64,000 bases of DNA from positions 62,001-126,000 of the forward strand of contig JAFUQQ010000034.1 in assembly GCA_017472285.1 (NCBI GenBank), read 5' to 3'. This document shows, one piece after another, positions 1 through 9,323 of the stretch. Every line of letters begins with the position of its first letter. The stretch's first letter is position 1. Origin of the DNA: Clostridia bacterium. Its GTDB lineage: Bacteria > Bacillota > Clostridia > Oscillospirales > CAG-272. Under the pieces are notes generated by a model. That model did no database searches. It saw nothing but the letters and a program-made list of their open reading frames with translations, and was not told where the DNA came from. A program made the position numbers and the translations under genes.

Positions 1-2
1 TT

Positions 3-1853
3 CGTATCGATCAGACACTTACACAGGACGCAACGGGTACGATGGCATATCTTCAGCTTGAAGCGATGGGCATCGAAAGAGTCAAGACAGAGCTTTCCGT
101 TGCTTATATCGACCATAATACCTTGCAGGCAGGCTTTGAAAATGCCGATGACCACCGTTATATCCAGACCGTAACCAAAAAGCACGGCATCCGTTTCTCC
201 CGTCCGGGTAACGGTATCTGCCATCAGGTACATCTCGAACGCTTCTCTGTTCCCGGTAAGACTTTGATCGGCTCGGATAGCCATACACCCACCGCGGGCG
301 GTATCGGTATGCTTGCGATGGGCGCGGGCGGTCTTGACGTTGCCGTTGCGATGGGCGGCGGTACGTATTATATCACGATGCCCAAGATCATTCATATCAA
401 TCTCATCGGCAAGCTTTCCGATTACGTCGGCGCAAAGGACGTGATCCTTGAAGTTCTCCGTCTGCTCGGCGTTAAAGGCGGCGTGGGTGCTGTCGTGGAA
501 TACGGCGGCGAAGGTGTAAAGACGCTTTCCGTTCCCCAGAGAGCGACCATCACGAATATGGGCGCGGAACTCGGTGCGACAACATCTATTTTCCCCGCAG
601 ATGAAACCACACGCGCATTCCTCGCAGCAGAAGAAAGAGAAGCAGATTTTACTCCGATTTTCCCCGATAAAGATGCCGTTTACGACGCGGAATACACCGT
701 TAACCTTTCCGCGCTGAAACCCCTTGCGGCTTGTCCTCATAGCCCCGATAACGTAAAAACCGTCGCAGAGCTTGCGGGAATGCCGATCAATCAGGTTTGT
801 ATCGGTTCCTGCACAAACTCCTCCATGCTCGATATGCTGACCGTTGCGGCAATGCTCAAAGGCAAGACCGTACATCCCGACGTGAGCCTTTCCATCTCCC
901 CCGGTTCCAAACAGGTTTATACCATGCTCGCACAGTGCGGCGCACTTGCTGATCTGATCGCAGCAGGCGCAAGAATCCTCGAATGTGCTTGCGGTCCTTG
1001 CATCGGTATGGGCTTCTCCCCGAAATCCGCAGGTGTCAGCCTCCGTACCTTCAACCGTAACTTCCTCGCGCGCAGTGGTACAGCAGACGCACAGGTTTAT
1101 CTCGTTTCTCCCGAAACAGCGGCGGCTTCCGCCATCACAGGTGTTTTCACAGACCCGACAACACTCGGCACAGCACCTGAAATTGCTGTTCCCACGCATT
1201 TTGTTATCAACGATAATCTCATTGAAATGCCCGCTTCCGCTGAAGATGCGGCAGAAATCACCGTAGAACGTGGTCCGAATATCAAACCGATTCCCGTCGG
1301 CAAAGCACCCGCAGAAGATCTTTCCTGTGAACTCATTCTTAAAGTCGGTGACAATATCACGACAGACCATATCATGCCCGCAGGCACGAAGATTCTGCCC
1401 TACCGTTCTAACGTACCGAAGCTTTCCGAATTCTGCTTCACCGTTTGCGATAAAGAATTCCCCGAACGCGCAAAGGCGAAAAACGGAGGTATCATCGTCG
1501 GCGGTGTCAACTACGGTCAGGGTTCTTCCCGTGAACACGCAGCTCTCGTTCCGCTTTATCTCGGCATTAAGGCTGTTATTGCAAAGAGCTTCGCGCGTAT
1601 CCACGTCGCCAACCTCATCAATTTCGGTATCATTCCGCTGACTTTTGCAAATCCCGAAGATTATGACAGAATCAACGAAGGTGATGCACTCGAAATTGCA
1701 GGCTTTGCAAACGGTGTCGCAACCTCCGACAAGCTCATCCTCAAGGATACCACAAAGGGTATTGAAATTCCGCTCGTACTCACAGCAACCGAACGTCAGA
1801 GAGCCATTCTCGGCGCGGGCGGTCTGCTCAATTACACAAGAGCAAACGGATGA
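3..1853 (+). CDS. Aconitate hydratase (5' end outside window)
   Basis: Converts citrate to isocitrate through cis-aconitate in the TCA cycle; cytosolic [4Fe-4S] enzyme. The reading frame is open from base 3 (R-I-D-Q-T-L-T-Q-D before the first ATG at 42), which is family sequence, so the true start lies upstream of the window. Numbering from the ATG at 42, the substrate motif GSDSHTPTAGG begins near residue 77, CIGSCTNSS near 253, and ACGPCIG near 316; C257, C317 and C320 should bind the cluster. The swivel domain carries GGVNYGQGSSREHAAL. Length fits the roughly 640-residue single-chain aconitases of Clostridia. The isocitrate dehydrogenase gene follows 63 bp downstream, so the two probably form one operon feeding 2-oxoglutarate and glutamate synthesis. 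A citrate synthase gene upstream would be expected but cannot be seen. Confidence 0.95.
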   Translation, partial: RIDQTLTQDATGTMAYLQLEAMGIERVKTELSVAYIDHNTLQAGFENADDHRYIQTVTKKHGIRFSRPGNGICHQVHLERFSVPGKTLIGSDSHTPTAGGIGMLAMGAGGLDVAVAMGGGTYYITMPKIIHINLIGKLSDYVGAKDVILEVLRLLGVKGGVGAVVEYGGEGVKTLSVPQRATITNMGAELGATTSIFPADETTRAFLAAEEREADFTPIFPDKDAVYDAEYTVNLSALKPLAACPHSPDNVKTVAELAGMPINQVCIGSCTNSSMLDMLTVAAMLKGKTVHPDVSLSISPGSKQVYTMLAQCGALADLIAAGARILECACGPCIGMGFSPKSAGVSLRTFNRNFLARSGTADAQVYLVSPETAAASAITGVFTDPTTLGTAPEIAVPTHFVINDNLIEMPASAEDAAEITVERGPNIKPIPVGKAPAEDLSCELILKVGDNITTDHIMPAGTKILPYRSNVPKLSEFCFTVCDKEFPERAKAKNGGIIVGGVNYGQGSSREHAALVPLYLGIKAVIAKSFARIHVANLINFGIIPLTFANPEDYDRINEGDALEIAGFANGVATSDKLILKDTTKGIEIPLVLTATERQRAILGAGGLLNYTRANG

Positions 1854-1916
1854 TTTTTCGGGGCGACCTCCCCGAATCCCTCTGCAAAAACTTTTATATG
1901 TGAAAGGATAATCCCC

Positions 1917-3275
1917 ATGGAAAATAACGAAAACAAGAACTATAAAGAAAAGATCGTTGACGCACTGGATGCCGTAGAAACCGTTGTGACGGCAGGTGTC
2001 GCAAAGATCAAGGAAGGCACTGTAAAGGGTGTTGAATTTGTCAAAGAAAATACCGCAAAAGGTGTTGAAAAAGTAAAAGAAACAACGGCAAAGAGCATGG
2101 ATAAGATCAAAGAAGAAGCGACTCTTGAAGAAGCGGCGCGCAAATTCAAAGAAATTCTCCGCAAACAGCTCGTTCGTGTGGAAGACATGAAAGCACAAGG
2201 CGATTTCGTAGATTACAGCGCACTCGACACCATCAAGATCGGTGTTTGCGGCGGCGACGGTATCGGCCCAATCATTTCCGCAGAAGCAAGACGTGTGCTT
2301 GAATTTATGCTTGCAGACCTCGTAGAAAGCGGAAAAGTGGAATTCATCACCATTGACGGTCTGACCATTGAAAACCGTATCGCACATAATCAGGCAATTC
2401 CCGATGACGTGATGGAACAGCTCAAAGCTTGTCATATCATCCTCAAAGGCCCGACGACCACACCGCAGAAAGGTAGCGGTATGCCCAATATCGAATCCGC
2501 AAACGTCGCCATGCGCAAAGCACTTGACCTCTTTGCGAATATCCGTCCCGTCAAAGTTCCCGAAGAATGCATCAACTGGACAATCTTCCGCGAAAATACC
2601 GAAGGCGGTTATGCAGTCGGTTCCAGCGGCTTCAACGTAACGGAAGACCTCGCCGTTGACTTCACGATCACCACAAAACAAGGCTCCGACCGTATCGCAA
2701 GACTTGCATACGATTATGCAAAGAAGAACGGCTTTACCCGTGTTTCTCTCGTTACCAAGGCAAACGTCATCAAAACGACAGACGGCAACTTCCTTGAAGA
2801 TTGCCACAAGGTTGCCGATCTTTATCCCGAAATCACAACAGACGAATGGTATGCTGACATCATGACAGCGAAGCTCGTTGACCAGAAGCGCCGCCGTGAT
2901 TTCCAGGTCCTTCTCCTCCCCAACCTTTATGGTGATATCATTTCCGATGAAGCCGCAGAATTTCAGGGCGGTGTCGGCACAGCGGGTTGTGCCAATATCG
3001 GTAAGAAATATGCGATGTTTGAAGCCATTCATGGTTCTGCACCCCGTATGATTACCGAAGGCAGAGGCATTTATGCAGATCCTTGCTCCATGCTCCGTGC
3101 TTGTGTCATGCTTCTCTCTCATATCGGTCTTCAGGATCGCGCAGACAAGCTCGAACGTGCGCTTGATATCTGCTCCTTTGAAGAAAAGAAGCTCGTCATC
3201 ACGGGCAGAGATACGGGCGCAACCTGCGAAGCATTCGGCAACTACGTTATGGAAACCCTTAAGGGTATTATGTAA
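1917..3275 (+). CDS. Isocitrate dehydrogenase with 11-mer repeat N-terminal extension
   Basis: Isocitrate/isopropylmalate dehydrogenase family, best read as isocitrate dehydrogenase: oxidative decarboxylation of isocitrate to 2-oxoglutarate. The catalytic domain starts near residue 105 with GGDGIGP; it shows GPTTTPQKGSGMPN, RENTEGGYAVG near 225, NLYGDIISDEAA, and AIHGSAP near 371. The aconitase gene just upstream supports isocitrate over isopropylmalate. The odd part is residues 1-100: four successive 11-residue units at 26-36, 37-47, 48-58 and 59-69 (for example KGVEKVKETTA), lysine- and glutamate-rich, predicted as an amphipathic helix like LEA or synuclein repeats. The normal family start would be near residue 103, but there is no ATG there, and the ATG at 1917 has a good SD (GAAAGGA) at fitting distance, so the extension looks translated. 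NAD versus NADP use was not resolved. Confidence 0.9.
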   Translation: MENNENKNYKEKIVDALDAVETVVTAGVAKIKEGTVKGVEFVKENTAKGVEKVKETTAKSMDKIKEEATLEEAARKFKEILRKQLVRVEDMKAQGDFVDYSALDTIKIGVCGGDGIGPIISAEARRVLEFMLADLVESGKVEFITIDGLTIENRIAHNQAIPDDVMEQLKACHIILKGPTTTPQKGSGMPNIESANVAMRKALDLFANIRPVKVPEECINWTIFRENTEGGYAVGSSGFNVTEDLAVDFTITTKQGSDRIARLAYDYAKKNGFTRVSLVTKANVIKTTDGNFLEDCHKVADLYPEITTDEWYADIMTAKLVDQKRRRDFQVLLLPNLYGDIISDEAAEFQGGVGTAGCANIGKKYAMFEAIHGSAPRMITEGRGIYADPCSMLRACVMLLSHIGLQDRADKLERALDICSFEEKKLVITGRDTGATCEAFGNYVMETLKGIM

Positions 3276-3282
3276 GTTTCCC

Positions 3283-3360
3283 GCTTTTCTTTACGGAAAG
3301 AAAAGCTAACTTTATTGCTTTAGCAATAAAGTACAAAATGAAACGCTCTGTGTTTCTCTG
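3283..3360 (+). repeat. Repeat family A copy 1 (hairpin plus AAACGCTCTGTG)
   Basis: A perfect 10-bp hairpin (GCTTTTCTTT, loop ACGG, AAAGAAAAGC at 3283-3306) is followed by a second perfect hairpin (CTTTATTGC/GCAATAAAG, 3310-3331) and then the family tag AAACGCTCTGTG. Related copies lie at 27481-27815, 49644-49700, 51339-51391, 56889-56950 and 57075-57125. It follows the isocitrate dehydrogenase stop and may also act in RNA 3'-end formation; that role is inferred. Confidence 0.75.
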
Positions 3361-3444
3361 ACTTGTTGTCAGTCAAAATTTTTCATATTCATCTAAAAAA
3401 ACGAAAAGACAGAGCTGAAGGACTACTTCTCATAAGGATGAACA

Positions 3445-3480
3445 AAATAGGCAACTTGCGATTTAACAAGTTGCCTATTT
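3445..3480 (+). terminator. Hairpin, likely terminator
   Basis: Perfect 14-bp stem AAATAGGCAACTTG (3445-3458) pairing with 3467-3480, loop of 8, followed by a T-rich stretch. It lies 170 bp after the isocitrate dehydrogenase gene, with only a repeat between, and could end that transcript or work in both directions. Confidence 0.55.
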
Positions 3481-3485
3481 GTTTA

Positions 3486-3797
3486 TTATTCGCTTATGAT
3501 CCACAGAGCAAAAAATCCTACTGTTATAATGATGTGAATAATCGGTAAAAAGCTGATAATGTTTATTTTTTATTTCGAAATGTCTTTATTGCAGAGAAAA
3601 GATAGGTCAAGGTATATGTACCTGCAAGTACATAGACACCGTTGCAATTATAGTGACAAACAAAGATTGTTCTATCATAACAGATATGTTTGCAATTGAA
3701 ATAATAGAACCTAAAATTGTGATTAACGACATTGGTATCGGAAGTGCTTGTAAAATCATAATTGCCCACAACGTCACTTTCTTTTTGATTTTGAAAG
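3486..3797 (-). pseudogene. Remnant of a small membrane protein gene, frameshifted and truncated
   Basis: Three leftward stretches in different frames read as hydrophobic membrane protein. The first (from about 3797) starts K-I-K-K-K-V-T-L-W-A-I-M and contains MSLITILGSIISIANISVM; the second ends LTYLFSAIKTFRNKK; the third contains SFLPIIHIIITVGFF and ends ALWIISE at a stop at 3486-3488. Joining them needs two frameshifts, one near 3622 and one in the A-rich run near 3565. The 5' end abuts the palindromic repeat at 3795, and no start codon with an SD is left. The parent family was not identified. The rest of the 3276-3962 interval holds only the repeats listed here. Confidence 0.45.
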
Positions 3798-3915
3798 CTT
3801 CTCACTTCGGGAGAGGTGCCGAGTTTACGAGGCGGAGAGGGCTGATATCTAAGAAAATTATACCCTCTCAGTCAGCGTACGCTGACAGCTCTCCCATAGG
3901 GCGAGCCTTCAAATG
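3795..3915 (+). repeat. Repeat family B copy 1 (MITE-like palindromic element)
   Basis: About 120 bp. Its ends are imperfect inverted repeats: AAGCTTCTCACTTCGGGAGA on the left and CTCTCCCATAGGGCGAGCCT on the right. It encloses two inner hairpins, one ending in GAGGCGGAGAGGGC and one GTCAGCGTACGCTGAC. A second copy is at 58639-58754 with the same ends but different inner stem bases that still pair. No coding capacity. It lies directly next to the truncated membrane-protein remnant. Confidence 0.7.
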
Positions 3916-3962
3916 TCTTATCTTAATGACATCGAACGAAAAGCTCTGTCTTTTTATTGTAT

Positions 3963-4745
3963 TTATTCTTTCGATCTCACGATATCCCCCACACCGTCAA
4001 GAACGTATTTCGGGCGATACGGGAAATTATCGATATCTTCTCTTGCTGTCACGCCGCTGAGAACGAGGATGGTATCAATATTGGATTCGATACCTGCGAT
4101 GATATCGGTATCCATTCTGTCACCGATGAACGCGATATCGGAGCTGTGGCAACCGATCTTTTTCAGACCATGTCGAAGCATCAGAGGATTGGGTTTGCCG
4201 ACAAAATATGCTTTTTTACCCGTTGCAATTTCAATGGGAGCAACGAGAGAACCTGTTGCGGGCATGATACCTCTTTCCGTTACACCGATGGTATCGGGAT
4301 TGCAACCGATCAGTTTTGCACCTTTATTGACAAGTTCAATGGCTTTTTCCAATTTTTCAAAGCAATACGTTCTTGTTTCACCGAGAACAACGTAATCGGG
4401 ATTCACGTCATTCATATAAATTTTCTGATCGTACATTGCTTTGGCAAGCGCAGCTTCACCGATAACGTAAGCCGTACAACCGGGTGCTTGGCTATGCAAA
4501 AATTCCGCTGTTGCCATCGCGCTCGTATAAAAATGATCGGCATCCACGGTCAGTCCCATGCGTTCGAGCTTCATACTGAGTTCATGCGGTGTTCTTTCAG
4601 GGCTGTTCGTGAGGAATACGAATTTTTTATCGTTTTCGATCATCCAATTCACAAATTCCTTGACACCGTCTAAAATCTGACTGCCGTGATAAATCACGCC
4701 ATCCATATCGCAGATAAAACCTTTTTTATTCAAAATTTCTTGCAT
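3963..4745 (-). CDS. NagD-like HAD-IIA family phosphatase
   Basis: Haloacid-dehalogenase-fold phosphatase of the NagD/4-nitrophenylphosphatase type; cytosolic, acting on sugar or nucleotide monophosphates, with substrate unknown. 260 residues from the ATG at 4745, which has the SD AAGGAG 8 bp upstream; the longer open frame to 4841 has no SD. HAD motif I is DMDGVIYHG with D13 the nucleophile and D15 the acid/base, motif II LTNSPERT, motif III lysine in GKPNPLML, and motif IV IGDRMDTDIIAG. The cap is the C2 type expected of HAD-IIA. It stands alone between a repeat-rich gap and a divergent lipoprotein gene. Confidence 0.9.
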   Translation of the reverse strand: MQEILNKKGFICDMDGVIYHGSQILDGVKEFVNWMIENDKKFVFLTNSPERTPHELSMKLERMGLTVDADHFYTSAMATAEFLHSQAPGCTAYVIGEAALAKAMYDQKIYMNDVNPDYVVLGETRTYCFEKLEKAIELVNKGAKLIGCNPDTIGVTERGIMPATGSLVAPIEIATGKKAYFVGKPNPLMLRHGLKKIGCHSSDIAFIGDRMDTDIIAGIESNIDTILVLSGVTAREDIDNFPYRPKYVLDGVGDIVRSKE

Positions 4746-4909
4746 ATCGGTTCGCTCCTTTTTCGTTTTGATGATTTTATTATAGCAAAAATGAGAGTAT
4801 TTTTCAATAATATGATCAAATAAATAAAAAAATTTCTTCAAATCGGTGAGACAATCTACCTCTTTTTTCGACTAATGATTAATAATCAATTGAGAAAGGA
4901 TAAATATTT

Positions 4910-5338
4910 ATGAAAAAATTGATTGCCCTTATTTTGCTTTCCGCGATGCTTATTACTCTTATATCCTGCAATACGAACAATATCAAAGAAACATCTTCCG
5001 CAAATTCTTCGTCAAGCGAAACCGATGATCCCAATCAAATCGATTACTTTTATACAACGGGTTATGTCATTAAAACCGAATCCGCATATTTTTTCGTTGC
5101 AGAAGATGAAAACGTATCTTTCTATCATGATCCCATACGTATGAAAAACGATTGGTCCGGCATCGATTTTGACTTTCTGAAAAGCGGCGACTGTGTTCGT
5201 ATACGTCTTCTTGTCATCCAAGAATCTGCGCCTCTTCAAGCCCCTGTTTATGAACTCGAATTTTTGGGCGAAGGCGCTGAAATCTCCGATGATATCATTG
5301 CAGAATTGCAAGGCTATGGCTATATCATTGTCCCTTAA
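4910..5338 (+). CDS. Small lipoprotein, unknown function
   Basis: 142 residues with a lipoprotein signal peptide: M-K-K, a hydrophobic core, and the lipobox L-I-S-C with C20 as the lipidated cysteine. A short Ser/Asn-rich linker follows, then about 100 residues rich in aromatic and acidic residues (for example YFYTTGYVIKTESAYFFVAEDE), which look like a small beta domain. SD GAAAGGA lies upstream of the ATG at 4910. A strong bidirectional terminator follows 7 bp after the stop. No family was recognised; it probably sits on the outer face of the membrane. Confidence 0.75.
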   Translation: MKKLIALILLSAMLITLISCNTNNIKETSSANSSSSETDDPNQIDYFYTTGYVIKTESAYFFVAEDENVSFYHDPIRMKNDWSGIDFDFLKSGDCVRIRLLVIQESAPLQAPVYELEFLGEGAEISDDIIAELQGYGYIIVP

Positions 5339-5344
5339 TAAATA

Positions 5345-5379
5345 CAAAAAACTGACAGCCCATGAGCTGTCAGTTTTTT
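5345..5379. terminator. Bidirectional intrinsic terminator
   Basis: Perfect stem ACTGACAGC (5351-5359) with GCTGTCAGT (5366-5374), preceded by five A and followed by T6. It ends the lipoprotein gene on the + strand and can serve the leftward gene ending at 5435. Confidence 0.9.
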
Positions 5380-5434
5380 ACTGCCAAAAATTTTTGCGGT
5401 GGGGTCAAAGGGGAACCTCCCCTTCGTTTCTCTT

Positions 5435-6337
5435 TTAAGATCTTGCACGATCGACAAGCGCGCAAAGATGTCTGCCAACATCATGCGCATAACGCATCGC
5501 CGTAGGAATGAATTCTTCGTTCATCGCATTGGAAGCGAACGTATTCAAATTGACTTCATACGTAAAATCGCCTTGATAATCGATCTCACCGAGCGCTTTC
5601 GTGATTTCATTCCAATCGATTTTGCCGAGATACGGAAGCGCATGGCGGTCATTGCGATAATCGTTATCGTGAACGTGAAGCGCTTGCAGGCGGTCGTGAC
5701 CGAGCGCACGGATGAAATCCCACGCCTCATCGTCGCGCACGGGAAGTCCGACGTGTCCGATATCCAGACAAGCAATCATATATTCGCTGTCAAGGGTATC
5801 TACATAGCGGATAAATTCGGGAATCTGATTACAGGTATCAAAGGAAATCTGACCGCGCAGAAGCTCGCGCTGGAACATATTTTCGATACCGACCTTGATA
5901 TTATATTCTTTACAAAGCGGAATCAAAGAGCGGTAGAAAACCATATTTCTCTCAAAAATTTCTTCTTCATGACCTTTATACGTCCAATGATGAAGCGGAT
6001 GTACAACAGCCACTTTTGCACCGAGCATGGCGGAAATTTCAATGGAACGCTTGATGGACGGAAGAATAAATTCTTCATAAACGACGGGATCTTTCCAATT
6101 CTGATAAGAGAACGGTGTGTGCGTTTGCGTGATGGGAAGTCCTGCCGCATCGGCAAGTGCTTTGATTCTTTCCGTTTCCGCACGGTACTTCGTTTCATCG
6201 TTCAGAATAAATTTCGGATCGAGCATCGGCTCTAAGCTGTAATCGATGGAATCAAATCCCGCCGTCTTGATGACGGAAAGTGCTTTTTCAAGACCAAGCT
6301 TTGTTTCCAAACCGAAAATGTTCATGGTTAAATTCAT
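5435..6337 (-). CDS. Sugar phosphate isomerase/epimerase family protein (TIM barrel)
   Basis: 300 residues of the xylose-isomerase-like / AP-endonuclease-2 fold; members are metal-dependent isomerases or epimerases of keto sugars, inositols or related compounds. The usual metal and catalytic positions are visible: GIENMF, ACLDIGHVG, LHVHDNDYR and FTYEVNL. The start at 6337 has the SD AGAGGTG; an ATG four codons further in is a less likely alternative. It begins 25 bp after the CotH gene stop on the same strand, so the two are probably cotranscribed. The substrate cannot be deduced. Confidence 0.85.
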   Translation of the reverse strand: MNLTMNIFGLETKLGLEKALSVIKTAGFDSIDYSLEPMLDPKFILNDETKYRAETERIKALADAAGLPITQTHTPFSYQNWKDPVVYEEFILPSIKRSIEISAMLGAKVAVVHPLHHWTYKGHEEEIFERNMVFYRSLIPLCKEYNIKVGIENMFQRELLRGQISFDTCNQIPEFIRYVDTLDSEYMIACLDIGHVGLPVRDDEAWDFIRALGHDRLQALHVHDNDYRNDRHALPYLGKIDWNEITKALGEIDYQGDFTYEVNLNTFASNAMNEEFIPTAMRYAHDVGRHLCALVDRARS

Positions 6338-6362
6338 ACTGCACCTCTTTTAAAAAATTTTA

Positions 6363-8378
6363 TTATTTTTTCTTTTTGATAACAAAAATCAAAATGACAA
6401 TCACGACTGCCGCTATCAGCACCAACACCGTCACGAAAATATAAACGACAGAAAAGATACCTCCGCAGTCCATCGGTTCTTCCAAAGATTCCGAAGTTTC
6501 GGTTTGTTCTGTGGTATTAACTGTTTCGGTTCCGGAAGTTGACGTATGCTCCGAGAGTTGCGTTTCCGTTGTTTGTATCGTATCCGATGTTCCGGAGGTT
6601 TCTGTGATTTCGGGCGGTGTCGGCACTTCTCCGCTGCCGATCAAATGAAGAAGCGCATCCATGCGCGAAGTGAGATAATAACGCATAAAGCCGAGTGCGG
6701 TATCTTTGGTTTCATCGTGTGCCGTTCCATATTCCTTGAACTGCACGAATTTGACGGAAGATTTACGCCCCGCTTGATTCAAAAGCCAGGAATCAGCATC
6801 GTATAATTTCCATCTGGTTCTGTCCATCGTCACGGACGGCAAGAGCATATCGACCGTTTTTTCAAGCCATCCGCCTTCGGAAAGATAATCCGTAACAGCA
6901 AGATAAGCTTTCGCATACGTATTTTCCACAACTTTTTGGAAATCCTCATGGCACATCAGATTTTTTGCGAAATCACGTTTCAAGTCCTGAAAGACACCGT
7001 TCTGCGCCCAAAGATATGCGGTATCCTGACCGAATTCATAATTGAAATTGATATTGCCGAGCGTATTATCCATATCCCAGAGGGACCCCATATAGATCTT
7101 TGCGCGTTCGCCGTCCTGATCGGCATCCTTGAAGAAAAACATACTCGAAAGATAAGCATCCCAATTTTTGAGAAGCTCCTGCGCGGTATAGATACCCGCA
7201 AAACTTTCCATATCGATATATTCGCTGTAATGAACACCCTTTTGGTTATAACCGTCTGCGGAGAAGATCGCTTCTTCCATATCGGCAAAAAGCTCTGCGA
7301 TATATTCCATTTCTTCACGGCTCGCGTATTCGGGTGCTTTGACGGTATAGACGTTTCCGTTTTCCGTCACGAAATGGCAAGGCTCAGAAAGACCTCGGTT
7401 GGTATCCAATTCAACGATATAACCACCCGTGATATCCTCGGGGGATTTCATACCCGAAGCGTAAGTATAATACGAAAGGATCGAGCGTTCCACGACCTCT
7501 CCGCCCGTTTGCTTCGCAATCGAAAATTCGTCGCCCGCTTTTCCTTCGTTGGCATTTTCATTTGCTTTTTCAAGATCGGTGATATCCACGCGGTTGTTAT
7601 CAACCTGTACTTTTTCCGTTATCATATAAAGACCTCGGTATTCCCCGTCGATATAAAGATTGACAAATCGGTAATCGATGTTGTACGGGATATCAAGTGC
7701 ATTGCCAAGTTCAAAGGCAAGCGCATTGTGAATCGCGGTCTGATCGGTATAATTGGCAAGCAAGATCCATGTTTTTGCTTTTTCCATACCGAAGATGGCT
7801 GTTTTTTCACCGAGCTTGATCTGATACGGCTTTTTCAGATATGTAAAGGTAGCATTGCCGCGCGCTTTGATCTCGCTTTTGGTATCGCCTGTGCGGTCAT
7901 TGTATTCGACATTGCCATCGGCAGAAAGCATCACGATCTTTGCTTCTTTGTCACGGTTATTTTTATCGGAATCGATATCAGAAATGCCTTTTGAAGTCGC
8001 AACGAATACGGAAGGAAGATTTTCTCCGTGATAAAACGTAAAAATTTCATTTTTTCCGTTGTGGCTGAACGTGAAGATATAACATACAGCACCTCTGGCA
8101 TCGACCGTTTTTGCGGATGTCAAGTCAAGCGTTTCTCCTTTGGAAAGCGTTTTCGTTTCTCCGTTGACGGTATATGCGAGTGTCCCTTCAAAATCAAGCG
8201 ATACGTTGCGGATATCCACAGAAGAAGGCAGATAAAAAATGCCTTGTGTATGAGAGACCGCAACCGTTTCTCCATCCGGCAATATCTGTATCACAGAAAA
8301 ACTTTCTGCGGCAAATATCTGCACGGAAAAAAGCAGACAGAAAACGAACAAACAAAGCAAAAATCTGATTTTTTTCAT
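6363..8378 (-). CDS. CotH kinase family protein, secreted and C-terminally anchored
   Basis: 671 residues. An N-terminal signal peptide (hydrophobic core ending near A-A-E) is followed by a beta region, a CotH domain at about 130-480 with RGNATFTYLKKPYQIKL near 176 and SLWDMDNTLGN near 430 (the acidic metal-binding motif of these protein-kinase-like proteins), a Thr/Ser/Glu-rich linker at about 590-640, and a C-terminal membrane segment followed by KKKK. In Bacillus, CotH phosphorylates spore coat proteins; in Clostridia many CotH proteins are cell-surface proteins without a proven spore role, and the membrane anchor favours that here. SD AAAGGAG precedes the ATG at 8378. It heads a two-gene leftward unit and is divergent from the gene at 8530. 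Confidence 0.85.
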   Translation of the reverse strand: MKKIRFLLCLFVFCLLFSVQIFAAESFSVIQILPDGETVAVSHTQGIFYLPSSVDIRNVSLDFEGTLAYTVNGETKTLSKGETLDLTSAKTVDARGAVCYIFTFSHNGKNEIFTFYHGENLPSVFVATSKGISDIDSDKNNRDKEAKIVMLSADGNVEYNDRTGDTKSEIKARGNATFTYLKKPYQIKLGEKTAIFGMEKAKTWILLANYTDQTAIHNALAFELGNALDIPYNIDYRFVNLYIDGEYRGLYMITEKVQVDNNRVDITDLEKANENANEGKAGDEFSIAKQTGGEVVERSILSYYTYASGMKSPEDITGGYIVELDTNRGLSEPCHFVTENGNVYTVKAPEYASREEMEYIAELFADMEEAIFSADGYNQKGVHYSEYIDMESFAGIYTAQELLKNWDAYLSSMFFFKDADQDGERAKIYMGSLWDMDNTLGNINFNYEFGQDTAYLWAQNGVFQDLKRDFAKNLMCHEDFQKVVENTYAKAYLAVTDYLSEGGWLEKTVDMLLPSVTMDRTRWKLYDADSWLLNQAGRKSSVKFVQFKEYGTAHDETKDTALGFMRYYLTSRMDALLHLIGSGEVPTPPEITETSGTSDTIQTTETQLSEHTSTSGTETVNTTEQTETSESLEEPMDCGGIFSVVYIFVTVLVLIAAVVIVILIFVIKKKK

Positions 8379-8427
8379 GGCAAGCTCCTTTCATTGAAAA
8401 AAATGAGGTTTCGGGATATTTGTTTTT

Positions 8428-8483
8428 ATTATAATATATTTTTCACAAAAAGTCTATGCATTTCATGAAATTTATGATATAAT
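8428..8483. promoter_or_regulatory. Divergent promoter region between the CotH and isomerase-like genes
   Basis: Rightward extended -10 TGATATAAT (TATAAT at 8478-8483) lies 46 bp before the ATG at 8530. A leftward TATAAT (8433-8428) lies about 50 bp before the CotH start. No good -35 hexamers were seen, so the calls rest on the -10 elements. Confidence 0.45.
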
Positions 8484-8529
8484 AAGTGCAAATCCAAATT
8501 TGATCGGATCACGAAAGGAGCAAAAATCT

Positions 8530-9300
8530 ATGAAGATCGGAATCTGCGGTGCGCCCGAATATTGGGCAGAAATCAGAAAACTCGGTTATGATTATGCGGA
8601 AGGATATTTCCGTGGAATTGCAATCGCCGGTGACGAGGAATTTGAAAAAATGCACCGTTATCAGCAAGAAGCGGAACTCCCCGTCGAAGCTGTCAACGGT
8701 ATCTTCGCGAAAGATATTCCGCTTTATGAAGGTAAAGAAACCAACGGTATCATTGAAACGTATGCGGATAAAGGTTTTTACCGAGCAAAACTGCTCGGCG
8801 GTGAGATCACGGTATTCGGTTCGGGTGCGGCGCGCGCCATCCCCGAAGGTATGGAAAAAGAACGCGCAAAAGAACGGTTTGCGGAAGTGCTTTGTCTTTT
8901 AGGCAACGTTGCGAAACGCAACGGTATGAAGCTTGCTCTGGAGCCTTTGCGTTACGGGGAAACGAATTTCATCAATACTTTATCGGATGCCGCTCAGATC
9001 TGTGAATACGCGGGACATTCCAACGTCGGTATCACTTTGGATTTCTTCCATTTTTACAGCAATGGCGAATCTCTTGCGACCGTTCCCGATGCAAAAAAAT
9101 ATATCATCCATGCCCATCTTGCCCGTCCGAATCCCGACAGAAAAATTCCCGCTCACGAAGATCTTGCGGAATGTCGGAAATGGGCTGATACCCTACGTTC
9201 GATCGATTATGATGAGCGTATCAGTCTGGAAGCTGTTTTTGAAAAAGATTTGATCGGTGATTGTAAAAAAGCATATCCCATCATGCAGATCTTCCGTTGA
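8530..9300 (+). CDS. Sugar phosphate isomerase/epimerase family protein
   Basis: 256 residues, TIM barrel of the xylose-isomerase-like / AP-endonuclease-2 family. The metal-site pattern is present: MKLALEPLRYGETNF, ITLDFFHFYSNG, IHAHLARPN and RISLEAVFEKD. The ATG at 8530 is chosen because the SD AAAGGAG sits 10 bp upstream; the frame is open from 8500 without one. It is followed 23 bp later by the CE15-like esterase gene, so the two form an operon, suggesting uptake or processing of a sugar or uronate, which remains inference. It is a distant paralogue of the protein at 5435-6337. Confidence 0.85.
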   Translation: MKIGICGAPEYWAEIRKLGYDYAEGYFRGIAIAGDEEFEKMHRYQQEAELPVEAVNGIFAKDIPLYEGKETNGIIETYADKGFYRAKLLGGEITVFGSGAARAIPEGMEKERAKERFAEVLCLLGNVAKRNGMKLALEPLRYGETNFINTLSDAAQICEYAGHSNVGITLDFFHFYSNGESLATVPDAKKYIIHAHLARPNPDRKIPAHEDLAECRKWADTLRSIDYDERISLEAVFEKDLIGDCKKAYPIMQIFR

Positions 9301-9323
9301 TCTGCCAAAAAGGAGATTTTACT